DNA of 64,000 nucleotides from Ignavibacteria bacterium (GTDB lineage: Bacteria; Bacteroidota; Ignavibacteria; SZUA-365): positions 496,001-560,000 of the forward strand of contig JADKJW010000001.1 of the NCBI GenBank assembly GCA_016720835.1. The letters are read 5' to 3'. This document shows positions 35,033 to 43,013 of the stretch, piece after piece (position 1 is the stretch's first letter; every line of letters starts with the position of its first letter). Made by a program: the position numbers and the translations under genes. Under the pieces are notes generated by a model. That model ran no database searches, had not been told where the DNA came from, and saw only the letters and a program-made list of their open reading frames with translations.

Positions 35033-35201
35033 TGACGAGCCCCCCGTGTTTCTCTTCCGAAATGCCGCTTCACTTGTACAGAAGCAGACACTCGTTATAC
35101 TCCACGAGGCTCGTCCGTGTTCCCGGATCGAAGCATGAGGGCACCAAGGTTCCTGTATGCCTGCCCTCCTACGCTTCGCTGCGCTCAGCTTCTGAGGGCA
35201 T

Positions 35202-35341
<140 letters not shown>

Positions 35342-35539
35342 AGGCCGATTCGGGGCTGATACGAGGTGTAAATATACTGCCGGAAACGGGAAAAGGCAAA
35401 GCGCCTGCAGTGGACGCGTGAAGCCGTCTCGTTGTGACTTTTGGCCGAATTCTCTACCTTGTGCCGCCGCCTTGAGGGGCGCCGGTCCCTCACCTGTCCA
35501 TCCATTTTCGACCTCATATTTTTTCACTCCGGAGCGCGC

Positions 35540-37516
35540 ATGGAACCAACCTCACGCAGCCTTCCAAAAAACGCGTACACGCCGCTGAAGGCGGGCGAGC
35601 GCTACATCCCGCTCGTGCCGGCCGAATCGACACCCCGTGAGATCACCCCATACTCGGTGCTCTTCGGCATGTTCTTCGCCGTGCTCTTCTCGGCGGCGGC
35701 GGCGTACCTCGGCCTGAAGATCGGCCAGGTGTTCGAGGCCGCCATCCCCATCGCCATCATCGCGGTGGGCATCAGTACCGCCACGAAGCGCGTCAACGCG
35801 CTGTCGGAAAACGTGATCATCCAGTCCATCGGCGCCTCGTCCGGCGTGGTGGTGGCGGGCGCGATCTTCACCATCCCGGCGCTGTACATCCTCGGGCTGC
35901 CCGCGAATTTCCTGCACATCTTCCTCGCCTCGATGTTCGGCGGCTTCCTCGGCATCCTGTACCTCATCCCCTTCCGCCGCTACTTCGTGCGCGAGATGCA
36001 CGGCGAGCTTCCCTTCCCCGAGGCCACCGCGACCACGGAAGTGCTCGTGGCCGGCGAGAGCGGCGGCAACCAGGCCAAGGTGCTGCTCATGGCCTCGCTG
36101 TTCGGAGGCCTCTACGATTTCTGCGTGGCGACCTTCGGTTTCTGGAAGGAAACCTTCACGACGAAGGTGATCCCGGGTTTCGATTCCATCGCGAGCAACT
36201 TCCGCATCGAGTTCCGCATCAACACGCTCGCCTCGGTGATGGGCCTCGGCTACATCATCGGCCTGCGCTACGCGGCCATCATCTGCGCGGGGTCCTTCCT
36301 GTCCTGGTTCCTGCTCATCCCGCTGGTCGGCTACATCGGGCAGGGACTGACCGCGCCGCTGGGATCCAACGTGACCGCCCTCATCAAGGACATGAACGCC
36401 GAGCAGATCTTCCGCGCCTACGTGCGGCACATCGGCATCGGCGGCATCGCCATGGCCGGCATCATCGGCATCATCAAATCGAGCAAGATCATCCTCGGCG
36501 CCTTCAAGCTCGCGGGCACGGAGCTGTTCGGCAAGAAGCTCGCCACGACGGGAGCAGCCGAACGCACGGACATCGACCTGCCGATGAGCACCGTCGTCAG
36601 TCTCATCATCCTCGTCCTCGCCGGCGTGTTCTTCTTCTTCTGGCAGTCTGTGACGGGCGACCTGCTGCAGGCGGTCACCGGCCTGCTCATCGTCGCGATC
36701 ATCGCCTTCCTGTTCACGACCGTGGCCGCGCGCGCCATCGCGATCGTGGGCACGAATCCCGTGTCGGGGATGACGCTCATGACGCTCATCATCTCGTCCT
36801 TCATTCTCGTCCAGGTCGGCATGAGCGGACCGACGGGCATGGTGTCCGCGCTGATCATCGGCGGCGTGGTGTGCACGGCGCTCTCGATGGCAGGCGGCTT
36901 CATCACGGATCTGAAGATCGGCTACTGGCTCGGCAACACGCCGAAATACCAGGAGACGTGGAAATTCCTCGGCACCATCCTCTCCGCGGCCACTGTCGGC
37001 TTCGTCATCCTGCTGCTCAACGAGACCTACGGCTTCGTCGGCGAGAACGCGCTCGTCGCGCCGCAGGCCAACGCCATGGCGGCCGTCATCCAGCCGCTCA
37101 TGTCGAATCAGCCCGCGCCCTGGGTGCTGTACCTCGCCGGAGCGCTCATCGCGCTGACGCTCGAAATGATCCACATTCCGCCGCTGGCCTTCGCGCTCGG
37201 CATGTACATTCCGCTCGAGCTGAACACCCCGATCCTCATGGGCGGCGTGTTCTCGCACATCGTGTCGACGCGTTCGAAGGACGAGACACTCAACGTCGCC
37301 CGCCGCGAGCGCGGCACGCTCATCGCCTCGGGCTTCATCGCCGGCGGTTCCATCATGGGCGTGATGAGCGCGGGACTGAAGTACTTCAAGTGGAATTACG
37401 AGGACTGGGGCTGGACCTGGCTCAGCGATCCCCTCGCAAACGTCGTCACCATTGTCATGTTCGGCGTCGCCGCGGCCTACCTCATGATGGACGCCATGCG
37501 CGCAAAGACAACGTGA
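35540..37516 (+). CDS. OPT-family oligopeptide transporter
   Basis: 658 residues from the Met at 35540, chosen because GGAG lies seven bases upstream. It is a polytopic inner-membrane protein with about 14-16 hydrophobic helices. The first is 'EITPYSVLFGMFFAVLFSAAAAYLGLKIGQVFEAAIPIAII' (key start of OPT proteins, 'YLGLKIGQ'), and later 'NALSENVIIQSIGASSG' and 'REMHGELPFPEATATTEVLVAG' are strong OPT markers. Members import small peptides or metal-siderophore complexes by proton symport; substrate here unknown. The stop codon is embedded in the first unit of a heptamer repeat array, and a terminator follows. Confidence 0.95.
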   Translation: MEPTSRSLPKNAYTPLKAGERYIPLVPAESTPREITPYSVLFGMFFAVLFSAAAAYLGLKIGQVFEAAIPIAIIAVGISTATKRVNALSENVIIQSIGASSGVVVAGAIFTIPALYILGLPANFLHIFLASMFGGFLGILYLIPFRRYFVREMHGELPFPEATATTEVLVAGESGGNQAKVLLMASLFGGLYDFCVATFGFWKETFTTKVIPGFDSIASNFRIEFRINTLASVMGLGYIIGLRYAAIICAGSFLSWFLLIPLVGYIGQGLTAPLGSNVTALIKDMNAEQIFRAYVRHIGIGGIAMAGIIGIIKSSKIILGAFKLAGTELFGKKLATTGAAERTDIDLPMSTVVSLIILVLAGVFFFFWQSVTGDLLQAVTGLLIVAIIAFLFTTVAARAIAIVGTNPVSGMTLMTLIISSFILVQVGMSGPTGMVSALIIGGVVCTALSMAGGFITDLKIGYWLGNTPKYQETWKFLGTILSAATVGFVILLLNETYGFVGENALVAPQANAMAAVIQPLMSNQPAPWVLYLAGALIALTLEMIHIPPLAFALGMYIPLELNTPILMGGVFSHIVSTRSKDETLNVARRERGTLIASGFIAGGSIMGVMSAGLKYFKWNYEDWGWTWLSDPLANVVTIVMFGVAAAYLMMDAMRAKTT

Positions 37517-37617
37517 TTCGTGATTCGTGAATCGTGATTCGTGAGTCGTGAGTCGTGAGTCGTGAGTCGTGAGTCGTGAATGGTAAGTCGTGAGTCGTCA
37601 ATGGTAAGTCGTGAATC
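37513..37617. repeat. Heptamer tandem array (GTGAGTC-type), 15 units
   Basis: Fifteen consecutive 7-bp words of the form GTGATTC, GTGAATC, GTGAGTC, GTAAGTC and GTCAATG. The array starts at 37513, so that the OPT stop codon TGA (37514-37516) lies inside the first unit. Confidence 0.9.
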
Positions 37618-37620
37618 GTT

Positions 37621-37647
37621 AAAACCCCTCGTGTGAGAGGGGCTTTT
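37621..37647. terminator. Bidirectional intrinsic terminator
   Basis: AAAA-CCCCTC / GAGGGG-C-TTTT stem with a short loop. It serves the OPT gene on the plus strand and the secreted-protein gene (37738-38481) on the minus strand, and is bracketed by heptamer arrays. Confidence 0.85.
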
Positions 37648-37693
37648 CATTTCGGTGATGTACCGGGATCGAATACGAATACTACACAAACCG

Positions 37694-37742
37694 ATTCACT
37701 ATTCACCATTCACCATTCACGAGTCACGAGTCACGATTCACC
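37694..37742. repeat. Heptamer tandem array (ATTCACC-type), 7 units, inverted to the 37513 array
   Basis: Units ATTCACT, ATTCACC x2, ATTCACG, AGTCACG x2, ATTCACC. The reverse complement is the GTGAGTC/GTGAATC word of the array at 37513. The last unit contains the stop codon of the minus-strand gene (37738-37740), mirroring the arrangement at the OPT stop. Confidence 0.9.
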
Positions 37743-38481
37743 GCCTGGTCACCACCGCATCAATCTTCGTCGTCGTCAACACCTGCACGATCTTGCCATC
37801 GCTTGAGGCATCGTCCGGGATGTAGAGTTTGGCGAGTTCCGTGAGGTTGCGCTGCACAAACCACTTCGACGCCGCGTCGTACGAGGCGGAGCCGGTACGC
37901 GTGGTGACGGTGCCGCGCTCCCCCGCATCGTGCGGGCGCTCGCCGGACTGGTCGACGATATCGTAGGTGATGTCCGTCACGGTCGCGGAACTGTTCGCGG
38001 ACGAGAGGATGGTCACCGCGGATGACGACGTCGCACCCAACGTGTACGCGGTCTGGAACAGCAGCTGATGAAGCTGCGCGCCGAGCATGTTCGCGACAAC
38101 TTCCTTCGGCACGGCTCCGTCGCTGGACTGCGCGTCGAGTCCGGTCATCTCTCCCGCGGGCGACACGGTGAACGTGAACTTCCAGTCGATCACCGTCGCC
38201 GCGCCGGCGCTCTTCGCGGCGTCGACGGAATGCGGCCGGTTGACCGTCATCGTCACCGGAATTCCGCTCGCGCCCCGCGCGCCGGTCTCGATCAGGATGC
38301 TCTGCACGCTGAGCTGCGGTATCACTTCCTTGAAACCGTCGTTGCCGCCGTGGCTTTTCTTGACCATGATCTGGTACGTCGTGGACGGCGTGAACTCGGC
38401 GAGGTACTTCTGCTGCGCCTGCGCGGAAACGGCCAGCGCGAGCAGTGTGAAAAGGATACGGACAATGGTTCTCGACGGCAT
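37738..38481 (-). CDS. Hypothetical secreted protein
   Basis: 247 residues with a clear signal peptide ('IVRILFTLLALAVSAQAQ'). The mature protein is Ser/Thr/Ala-rich and beta-rich: 'FTPSTTYQIMVKKSHGG', 'VIDWKFTFTVSPAGEMTGLD', 'LFQTAYTLGATSSSAVTIL' and 'TVTDITYDIVDQSGER'. No family is recognised and no T9SS tail or lipobox is present. It converges on the OPT gene, the two sharing a bidirectional terminator, and its stop codon sits in a heptamer array. Confidence 0.75.
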   Translation of the reverse strand: MPSRTIVRILFTLLALAVSAQAQQKYLAEFTPSTTYQIMVKKSHGGNDGFKEVIPQLSVQSILIETGARGASGIPVTMTVNRPHSVDAAKSAGAATVIDWKFTFTVSPAGEMTGLDAQSSDGAVPKEVVANMLGAQLHQLLFQTAYTLGATSSSAVTILSSANSSATVTDITYDIVDQSGERPHDAGERGTVTTRTGSASYDAASKWFVQRNLTELAKLYIPDDASSDGKIVQVLTTTKIDAVVTRR

Positions 38482-38645
38482 GGGGGCGCTCCTGGTGATG
38501 TCAATGGACGAAAGGTACGCGATTCCCCGTCACGTCGAAAGTCAAAAGCGACATCGGTGTTCGAGAGATCCTTCAGCTTCACTCCAACACTCCCGTACTC
38601 CATCACTCCCGTACTCCATCATTCCGCCTCAGGCGTTCCGTGCAG

Positions 38646-39134
38646 TTACAGCGGCTTGAACTTCTCGAAGGACTGCCGGCACCCGTTGCAATACATGATG
38701 GCGCGGCAGAGCGTCGGGCCGAAGCTGTTCTCGACGGCGGTGTTCTCGCTCCCGCAATACGGACACGGAACCGGTGCGAGCATTTCCCACTCGACGTTGC
38801 CGCCATGGGGACGCGCGGAGGCGAGGCCGATGGCGCGCATCTTCTCGCGCGCGCTCTCGCTGAGGCGGTCGGTGGACCAGGCCTTGCGCGACACGATGAC
38901 CTCCGCCTCGAAGCCCGCGCCCCGCACCGCTTCCGCGATGTCGTCGCGAATCACGTGCAGGGCGGGACAGCCCGAAAAGGTCGGAATCATGGTAACGGAA
39001 GCGCGGGGGCCGTCGATCAGCACGCTCTCGATGATGCCCATCTCCACGACGGATACCGTCGGGATCTCCGGATCCTTCACCTCTTCGAGGGCGGTCCAAA
39101 GGATCTGCTCGCGTTCGTCCATGGCGATGCTCAC
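38646..39134 (-). CDS. paaD: PaaD, phenylacetyl-CoA epoxidase assembly/maturation protein
   Basis: 162 residues. The N-terminal MIP18/DUF59 domain has 'ALEEVKDPEIPTVSVVEMGII'; the C-terminus has a zinc-binding cluster with cysteines in 'CPYCGS', 'TLCRA' and 'CNGC', as in PaaD. PaaD is thought to help deliver an iron-sulfur or diiron cofactor to the Paa monooxygenase complex. The start at 39134 overlaps the paaC stop by four bases (39131-39134); an internal Met four codons later (39122) is possible. It is the last gene of the paaABCD run; no paaE follows. Confidence 0.93.
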   Translation of the reverse strand: MSIAMDEREQILWTALEEVKDPEIPTVSVVEMGIIESVLIDGPRASVTMIPTFSGCPALHVIRDDIAEAVRGAGFEAEVIVSRKAWSTDRLSESAREKMRAIGLASARPHGGNVEWEMLAPVPCPYCGSENTAVENSFGPTLCRAIMYCNGCRQSFEKFKPL

Positions 39135-39919
39135 CAGTTCACCGCGTCCGGGTCTGCCGAGCGGAGCACGTGCATCGCGTCGAGGATGCCCAGGAGATGT
39201 TCCGTGTGCCTGCCCTGCCGTCCGCCGAGCACGGGCGCCGCGTCAACGCGCCAATTGTCGCCATCCCTGTGCGCGGGCACCTTGAGACCGTACTCTTCGA
39301 GCAGCGGGCACATGCGGTCGAGCCAGCGGCGGCGCAGGTGGTCTTCCGCCGGAGCGATGCCCGCCGCGACGAGGAGTTCCTCCCCGTCGTACGGTTCGAA
39401 GAGGCCGAGAGCAAAAGGAAACGCTTCGGTCAGCGCGGACTGCATGCGGAGCCGCGACTCCTCGGTCCCGAGCGCGAGTCGCCGCACGAAGGTGGCGTTG
39501 TGCATCCAGTGATAGCGCTCCTCCTGCAGCATGCGGACGGCGAGGTCGCGCAGCGGCTCGAAGGCGGACGTCGCGAGCGCGCCGAGGCGTTCGGTTTCCG
39601 CGCCGTCATAGAGGAACTGGCGCATCATGCTCCAGGCGTAGTCGCCCCGCGGCTGCTCGGTGAAGATGCTGTTGCGGTAGGCGGAGGCGTCGCGCGTGAA
39701 GACGAGCGTGTCGGGATCGTCCGCGCCCAGTTCGTGGAGGAGCGTGTAGAAGCCGAGCGCGTGGCCGAGTTCGTCCTGCGCCATCGAGGAGAAGGCGATA
39801 TCCTCCTCGATGATGGGGCCCTGGCCGGTCCATTCCGACATGCGATGGCCGATGATGTACTCGTCGTCCGCGAGGCAGAGGAGCATGGTGCTGAGGGCGG
39901 TTGTCTGCTGGTCGGTCAT
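39131..39919 (-). CDS. paaC: PaaC, phenylacetyl-CoA epoxidase structural subunit
   Basis: 262 residues, ferritin-like, all alpha. It contains 'MAQDELGHALGFYTLLHELG' and 'MLQEERYHWMHNATFVRRL', homologous to the iron-binding helices of PaaA but with the diiron set incomplete. PaaC binds and stabilises PaaA in the PaaAC heterodimer that epoxidises phenylacetyl-CoA. It lies between paaB (4 bp away) and paaD (4 bp overlap), a tight operon arrangement. Confidence 0.95.
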   Translation of the reverse strand: MTDQQTTALSTMLLCLADDEYIIGHRMSEWTGQGPIIEEDIAFSSMAQDELGHALGFYTLLHELGADDPDTLVFTRDASAYRNSIFTEQPRGDYAWSMMRQFLYDGAETERLGALATSAFEPLRDLAVRMLQEERYHWMHNATFVRRLALGTEESRLRMQSALTEAFPFALGLFEPYDGEELLVAAGIAPAEDHLRRRWLDRMCPLLEEYGLKVPAHRDGDNWRVDAAPVLGGRQGRHTEHLLGILDAMHVLRSADPDAVNW

Positions 39920-39922
39920 GCG

Positions 39923-40279
39923 TCACTCCGCGGTCGGTTTGTCGAGCTTGAAGCCCGTGGTGTTGCGATACGTGCGGTCGAAGGTGTACTGGAACAGCGC
40001 GTCGTCCTCGGAGGCGGTGGCATGGATGTCCTCCGTGTTGACGATCCAGAGGTTGACGCAGGGTTCGCGGCGGATGAAGTTCTCCTTGGCGAGGAGCAGG
40101 GCCATTTCGGGATCGGGGGCGTGGACCGCGCCGACGTTGACGTGCGGACCGCCGCGTTTCGCCTGCACGAACACTTCCCATTCGGGCCATTGCGTATCGT
40201 GTTCGGGCAACGGGGTACCGAGGATCGCGAGACCCTCGTCGATCTGCTGATGGTAGGGGGTGAAATTCCAGCGCTTCAT
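39923..40279 (-). CDS. paaB: PaaB, phenylacetyl-CoA epoxidase small subunit
   Basis: 118 residues with the characteristic 'WPEWEVFVQAKRGGPHVNVGAVHAPDPEMALLLAKENFIRRE' core (key residues WEVF..R.G..H..VGS). PaaB links PaaAC dimers into the active (PaaABC)2-type assembly. It has a slightly long C-terminal tail compared with the E. coli protein (~95 residues). Start at 40279, 9 bp after paaA. Confidence 0.95.
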   Translation of the reverse strand: MKRWNFTPYHQQIDEGLAILGTPLPEHDTQWPEWEVFVQAKRGGPHVNVGAVHAPDPEMALLLAKENFIRREPCVNLWIVNTEDIHATASEDDALFQYTFDRTYRNTTGFKLDKPTAE

Positions 40280-40288
40280 GCCCGCCTC

Positions 40289-41218
40289 CTATGCCGCCCG
40301 CCCTTCGCGGACGAAGGCGTCGAGCGCTTCGCGCACCCAGCGGCCGCTCTCATGGGCGAGTCGCCGGACGCCGAGGCGTTCCTTGTTCATGGGGCCGCCG
40401 CCGCGGATGACGCGCTTGAACTCGTCCCAGTCCGGCTCGGTGAAGGTCCATTCCTTCGTCTCCTCGTGGAAGCGGAGTTCCGGATCGGGAATGACGAGAC
40501 CGAAGGCGAGGATTTTCGGGACGAACTTGGTGAGGAATTCCTGGCGCAGTTCGTCGTTGGTCTTGATCTTGACCTTCCAGCGCAGCAGTTCGGCGCTGTG
40601 CACGGAGTCCTTGTCGCGCGGGCCCTGGAACATCATGATCGGCCACCACCAGCGGTTGAGGGCGTCCTGCACCATGGCGCGCTGCGACGGCGTCCCGGCC
40701 ATGAGCACGCAGATCGCATCGTAGCCCTGCTTGAGGTGGAAGCCCTCCTCGAAGCAGATGCGTTCCATGGCCCGGGCGTAGGGGCCGTAGGAGCCGAGCA
40801 GCAGCTTGGTCTGGTTGACGATGGCCGCGCCGTCGATGAGCCAGCCGATGAGGGCGACGTCGGCCCAGGTCTCGGCCGGGTAATTGAAGACGTTCGAGTA
40901 CGTGGCCTTGCCGGTGAGGAGCTGATCGATCATTTCCTCGCGCGTGATGCCGAGCGTCTCGGCGGCGCGGTACAGCATCTGGCCGTGGCCGACCTCGTCC
41001 TGCACCTTCGCGATGAGCGTCATCTTGCGCTTGAGCGTCGGCGCGTAGGGGATCCACGCCCCCTCCGGGAGCGCGCCGATGATTTCGCTGTGCGCGTGCT
41101 GGGAGATCATGCGGATGAGACCGCTACGGTAGCGTTCCGGCATCCAGTCGCCGGGTTCTATTTTTTCGCCCCTGTCGATACGCGCTTCGAAGCGGGCAAG
41201 GAGTTCGTCGTCAGTCAT
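40289..41218 (-). CDS. paaA: PaaA, catalytic diiron subunit of phenylacetyl-CoA 1,2-epoxidase
   Basis: 309 residues, matching the family length. Two diiron-binding EXXH-type helices are seen: '[20 protein letters not shown]' and '[19 protein letters not shown]', with further Glu/Asp ligands on neighbouring helices. It uses O2 and electrons (normally from PaaE) to form the ring-1,2-epoxide of phenylacetyl-CoA, the committing step of aerobic phenylacetate catabolism. First gene of paaABCD. A GATGAAG heptamer array and the TetR regulator lie immediately upstream. Confidence 0.96.
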   Translation of the reverse strand: MTDDELLARFEARIDRGEKIEPGDWMPERYRSGLIRMISQHAHSEIIGALPEGAWIPYAPTLKRKMTLIAKVQDEVGHGQMLYRAAETLGITREEMIDQLLTGKATYSNVFNYPAETWADVALIGWLIDGAAIVNQTKLLLGSYGPYARAMERICFEEGFHLKQGYDAICVLMAGTPSQRAMVQDALNRWWWPIMMFQGPRDKDSVHSAELLRWKVKIKTNDELRQEFLTKFVPKILAFGLVIPDPELRFHEETKEWTFTEPDWDEFKRVIRGGGPMNKERLGVRRLAHESGRWVREALDAFVREGRAA

Positions 41219-41232
41219 GGGTGGGCTTGAAT

Positions 41233-41288
41233 GATGAAGGATGAAGGATGAAGGATGAATTATGAAGGATGAATTATGAAGGATGAAG
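41233..41288. repeat. Heptamer tandem array (GATGAAG-type), 8 units
   Basis: GATGAAG x3, GATGAAT, TATGAAG, GATGAAT, TATGAAG, GATGAAG in exact 7-bp register, 15 bp upstream of the paaA start codon, in the leader between paaA and the TetR gene. Confidence 0.9.
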
Positions 41289-41387
41289 GGTCAAAGGTGA
41301 AGGTGACAGGTGCTGCGAAGCTGTAAGAGGTTCTGTATTCAATTCGAAATTGGAAATCCGAAATTCGAAATCACGCGGGATGAGAAT

Positions 41388-41960
41388 TTACCGAAGGATG
41401 CCCTTGAGGAGGAGGTCGGCGTAGAGGGCGCCGAGAGATTCCGGGGAAAGGGGTCCGCTTGGCCGGAACCAGGTGGAAACGCCGTTGAGCGATGACAGGA
41501 GGACGATGGAGACATGGCGCGGGTCCCGTTTGGCGAAGACGCGCTTCTTCATGCCCTCGGCGATCACTGCGCGAAAGAGCTGTTCGTAGGTGTCGCGACG
41601 GTCGCGCACGGCGCGCTTCCGGGCCGGACTCAGGTGTTGCCACTCGTGGAAATAGATGGTGGAGGTCTCGATGTTGCGCGCGATGACGGTCACGTGCTCG
41701 GCCATGGCGAGCCGCAGCTTCTCGTCCGGCGCGAGCGGCGACGCCATGATCGGCCGCACCGCGTCGCGAAAGGCGTCCGCCGCCTCGATCACGAGGTCCC
41801 AGAGGATGCGCTCCTTGCCGTCCACATGCGCGTACACGCTGGCCCCCCTGATGCCGACTTCTTTCGCGATGTCGCGCACGGTGGTGGCCGCATAGCCCCG
41901 GGTGCTGAACAGCGCACGCGCGGCTGCGTAGATCTGTTCCTTTTTCCCGGGAGTCGACAT
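41388..41960 (-). CDS. TetR-family regulator, probably of the paa genes
   Basis: 190 residues. The N-terminal helix-turn-helix is 'IYAAARALFSTRGYAATTVRDIAKEVGIRGASVYAHVDGKERILW' (landmarks TVRDIA..VG..G..VY.H). The C-terminal domain is the usual ligand-binding bundle, and the overall form fits the FadR/PaaR subgroup that senses acyl-CoA or phenylacetyl-CoA. It is directly upstream of paaA in the same orientation; a 20-bp inverted repeat (41966-41985) lies five bases before its start codon, suggesting autoregulation. The divergent enoyl-CoA hydratase could share the site. Confidence 0.9.
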   Translation of the reverse strand: MSTPGKKEQIYAAARALFSTRGYAATTVRDIAKEVGIRGASVYAHVDGKERILWDLVIEAADAFRDAVRPIMASPLAPDEKLRLAMAEHVTVIARNIETSTIYFHEWQHLSPARKRAVRDRRDTYEQLFRAVIAEGMKKRVFAKRDPRHVSIVLLSSLNGVSTWFRPSGPLSPESLGALYADLLLKGILR

Positions 41961-41965
41961 GGTTT

Positions 41966-41985
41966 CCTAACTAACGGTTGTTAGG
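41966..41985. promoter_or_regulatory. Inverted-repeat operator next to the TetR gene
   Basis: CCTAAC-TAACGGTT-GTTAGG: 6-bp arms around an 8-bp centre, five bases upstream of the TetR start and 189 bp before the divergent hydratase start. TetR regulators of fatty-acid/phenylacetate genes bind sites of this general form (..AACNNNNGTT..). Confidence 0.7.
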
Positions 41986-42066
41986 CAAAGATAGGGTGGT
42001 TGGCGGAGGGATGCAAGCGAGGAGGGAGGGGGGAGTGGGGAGTAATGAGGAAGGAATGGAGTCTTC

Positions 42067-42129
42067 ATTCTAAATTCTGGATTCTGGATTCTGAATTCTG
42101 GATTCTGAATTCTGGATTCTGGATTCTGA
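42067..42129. repeat. Heptamer tandem array (ATTCTGG-type), 9 units
   Basis: ATTCTAA, then ATTCTGG/ATTCTGA words in strict 7-bp register, 45 bp upstream of the enoyl-CoA hydratase start codon. Confidence 0.9.
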
Positions 42130-42174
42130 ATTCCTCGTTCTATTTTGCCGCAACGGAACACAGCGAGGCCCCCC

Positions 42175-42951
42175 ATGTCCGACGAAGTGATTGTCTCCAA
42201 CATCAACGCGATCATGCTGATCACGCTCAACCGGCCGGAGAAGCGCAACGCGCTCAACGCCTCGGTCGTGGCGGATCTGCACGAGGCCGTGCGGGACGCG
42301 GCGAAGGACGACGCGATACGCGTCGTGGTGCTGCAGGGCGAGGGAGAGGCGTTCTGCGCAGGCGCCGATCTCGAATACCTCCTGGAAATCAGCGCGAATT
42401 CGCCGGAGGAGAACGCTGCGGACTCGCGCACGCTGTACGCCATGCTGTCCGCCCTGCGCGCCCTGCCGAAACCGACCATCGCGAAGGTGCACGGTCCGGC
42501 GCTCGCGGGGGGCTGCGGACTCGCGATCGCCTGCGACATCGTCGTCGCCGACGACGACGCGAAATTCGGTTTCACGGAAGTGCGCATCGGTTTCGTGCCG
42601 GCCATCGTCACGCCCCTGCTCGTCGAGCGCGTCGGCATGGGGAACGCCCGCGAGTTGCTGCTCCGCGGCAACATCATCGACGCGGATACCGCGCAGCAGA
42701 TCGGCCTCGTGAACTACGTCGTCGGTCCGGAAGAACTGGACGTCGCCGCCGAGAAACTCGCCTTCGAAATCGCCGAACGGACCTCCCCGCAGGCGGTGCG
42801 TCTCACGAAACAGCTCCTCGCCGACACCGCGGGCATGGGAACCGTGGAGGCGATGGAATATGCCGCCGTGTACAACGCGCTGGCACGAACGTCGGCGGAT
42901 TTCCGGAAGGGACTGACGGCCTTCCTGAACAAGGAACGACCGATCTGGTGA
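42175..42951 (+). CDS. Enoyl-CoA hydratase/isomerase family protein
   Basis: 258 residues from the Met at 42175 (an upstream in-frame Met at 42145 is less likely). Crotonase fold with both oxyanion-hole segments, 'EAFCAGADLEYL' and 'HGPALAGGCGLAIACDIVVA', and the catalytic Glu in 'FGFTEVRIGFVP'. The first catalytic Glu of rat crotonase is replaced by Gly in 'GGCGLA', as in methylglutaconyl-CoA hydratase-like members. Because it is divergent from a TetR gene and paaABCD, a role in the lower phenylacetate pathway (PaaF/PaaG-like) is likely but not proven. Confidence 0.9.
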   Translation: MSDEVIVSNINAIMLITLNRPEKRNALNASVVADLHEAVRDAAKDDAIRVVVLQGEGEAFCAGADLEYLLEISANSPEENAADSRTLYAMLSALRALPKPTIAKVHGPALAGGCGLAIACDIVVADDDAKFGFTEVRIGFVPAIVTPLLVERVGMGNARELLLRGNIIDADTAQQIGLVNYVVGPEELDVAAEKLAFEIAERTSPQAVRLTKQLLADTAGMGTVEAMEYAAVYNALARTSADFRKGLTAFLNKERPIW

Positions 42952-43013
42952 ACTCGGTCTCCATGTCTTCGTGTCACTTTCTGTTGCCACAAAGGCACAA
43001 AGGGCACAAAGAA

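Noticed and set aside
37513..37742. CRISPR array
   Set aside because: Units are 7 bp with no spacers and no cas genes nearby.
39170..41230. 686-codon plus-strand open frame
   Set aside because: Entirely antisense to paaABC, which are unmistakable; composition is Arg/Glu/His-rich without motifs.
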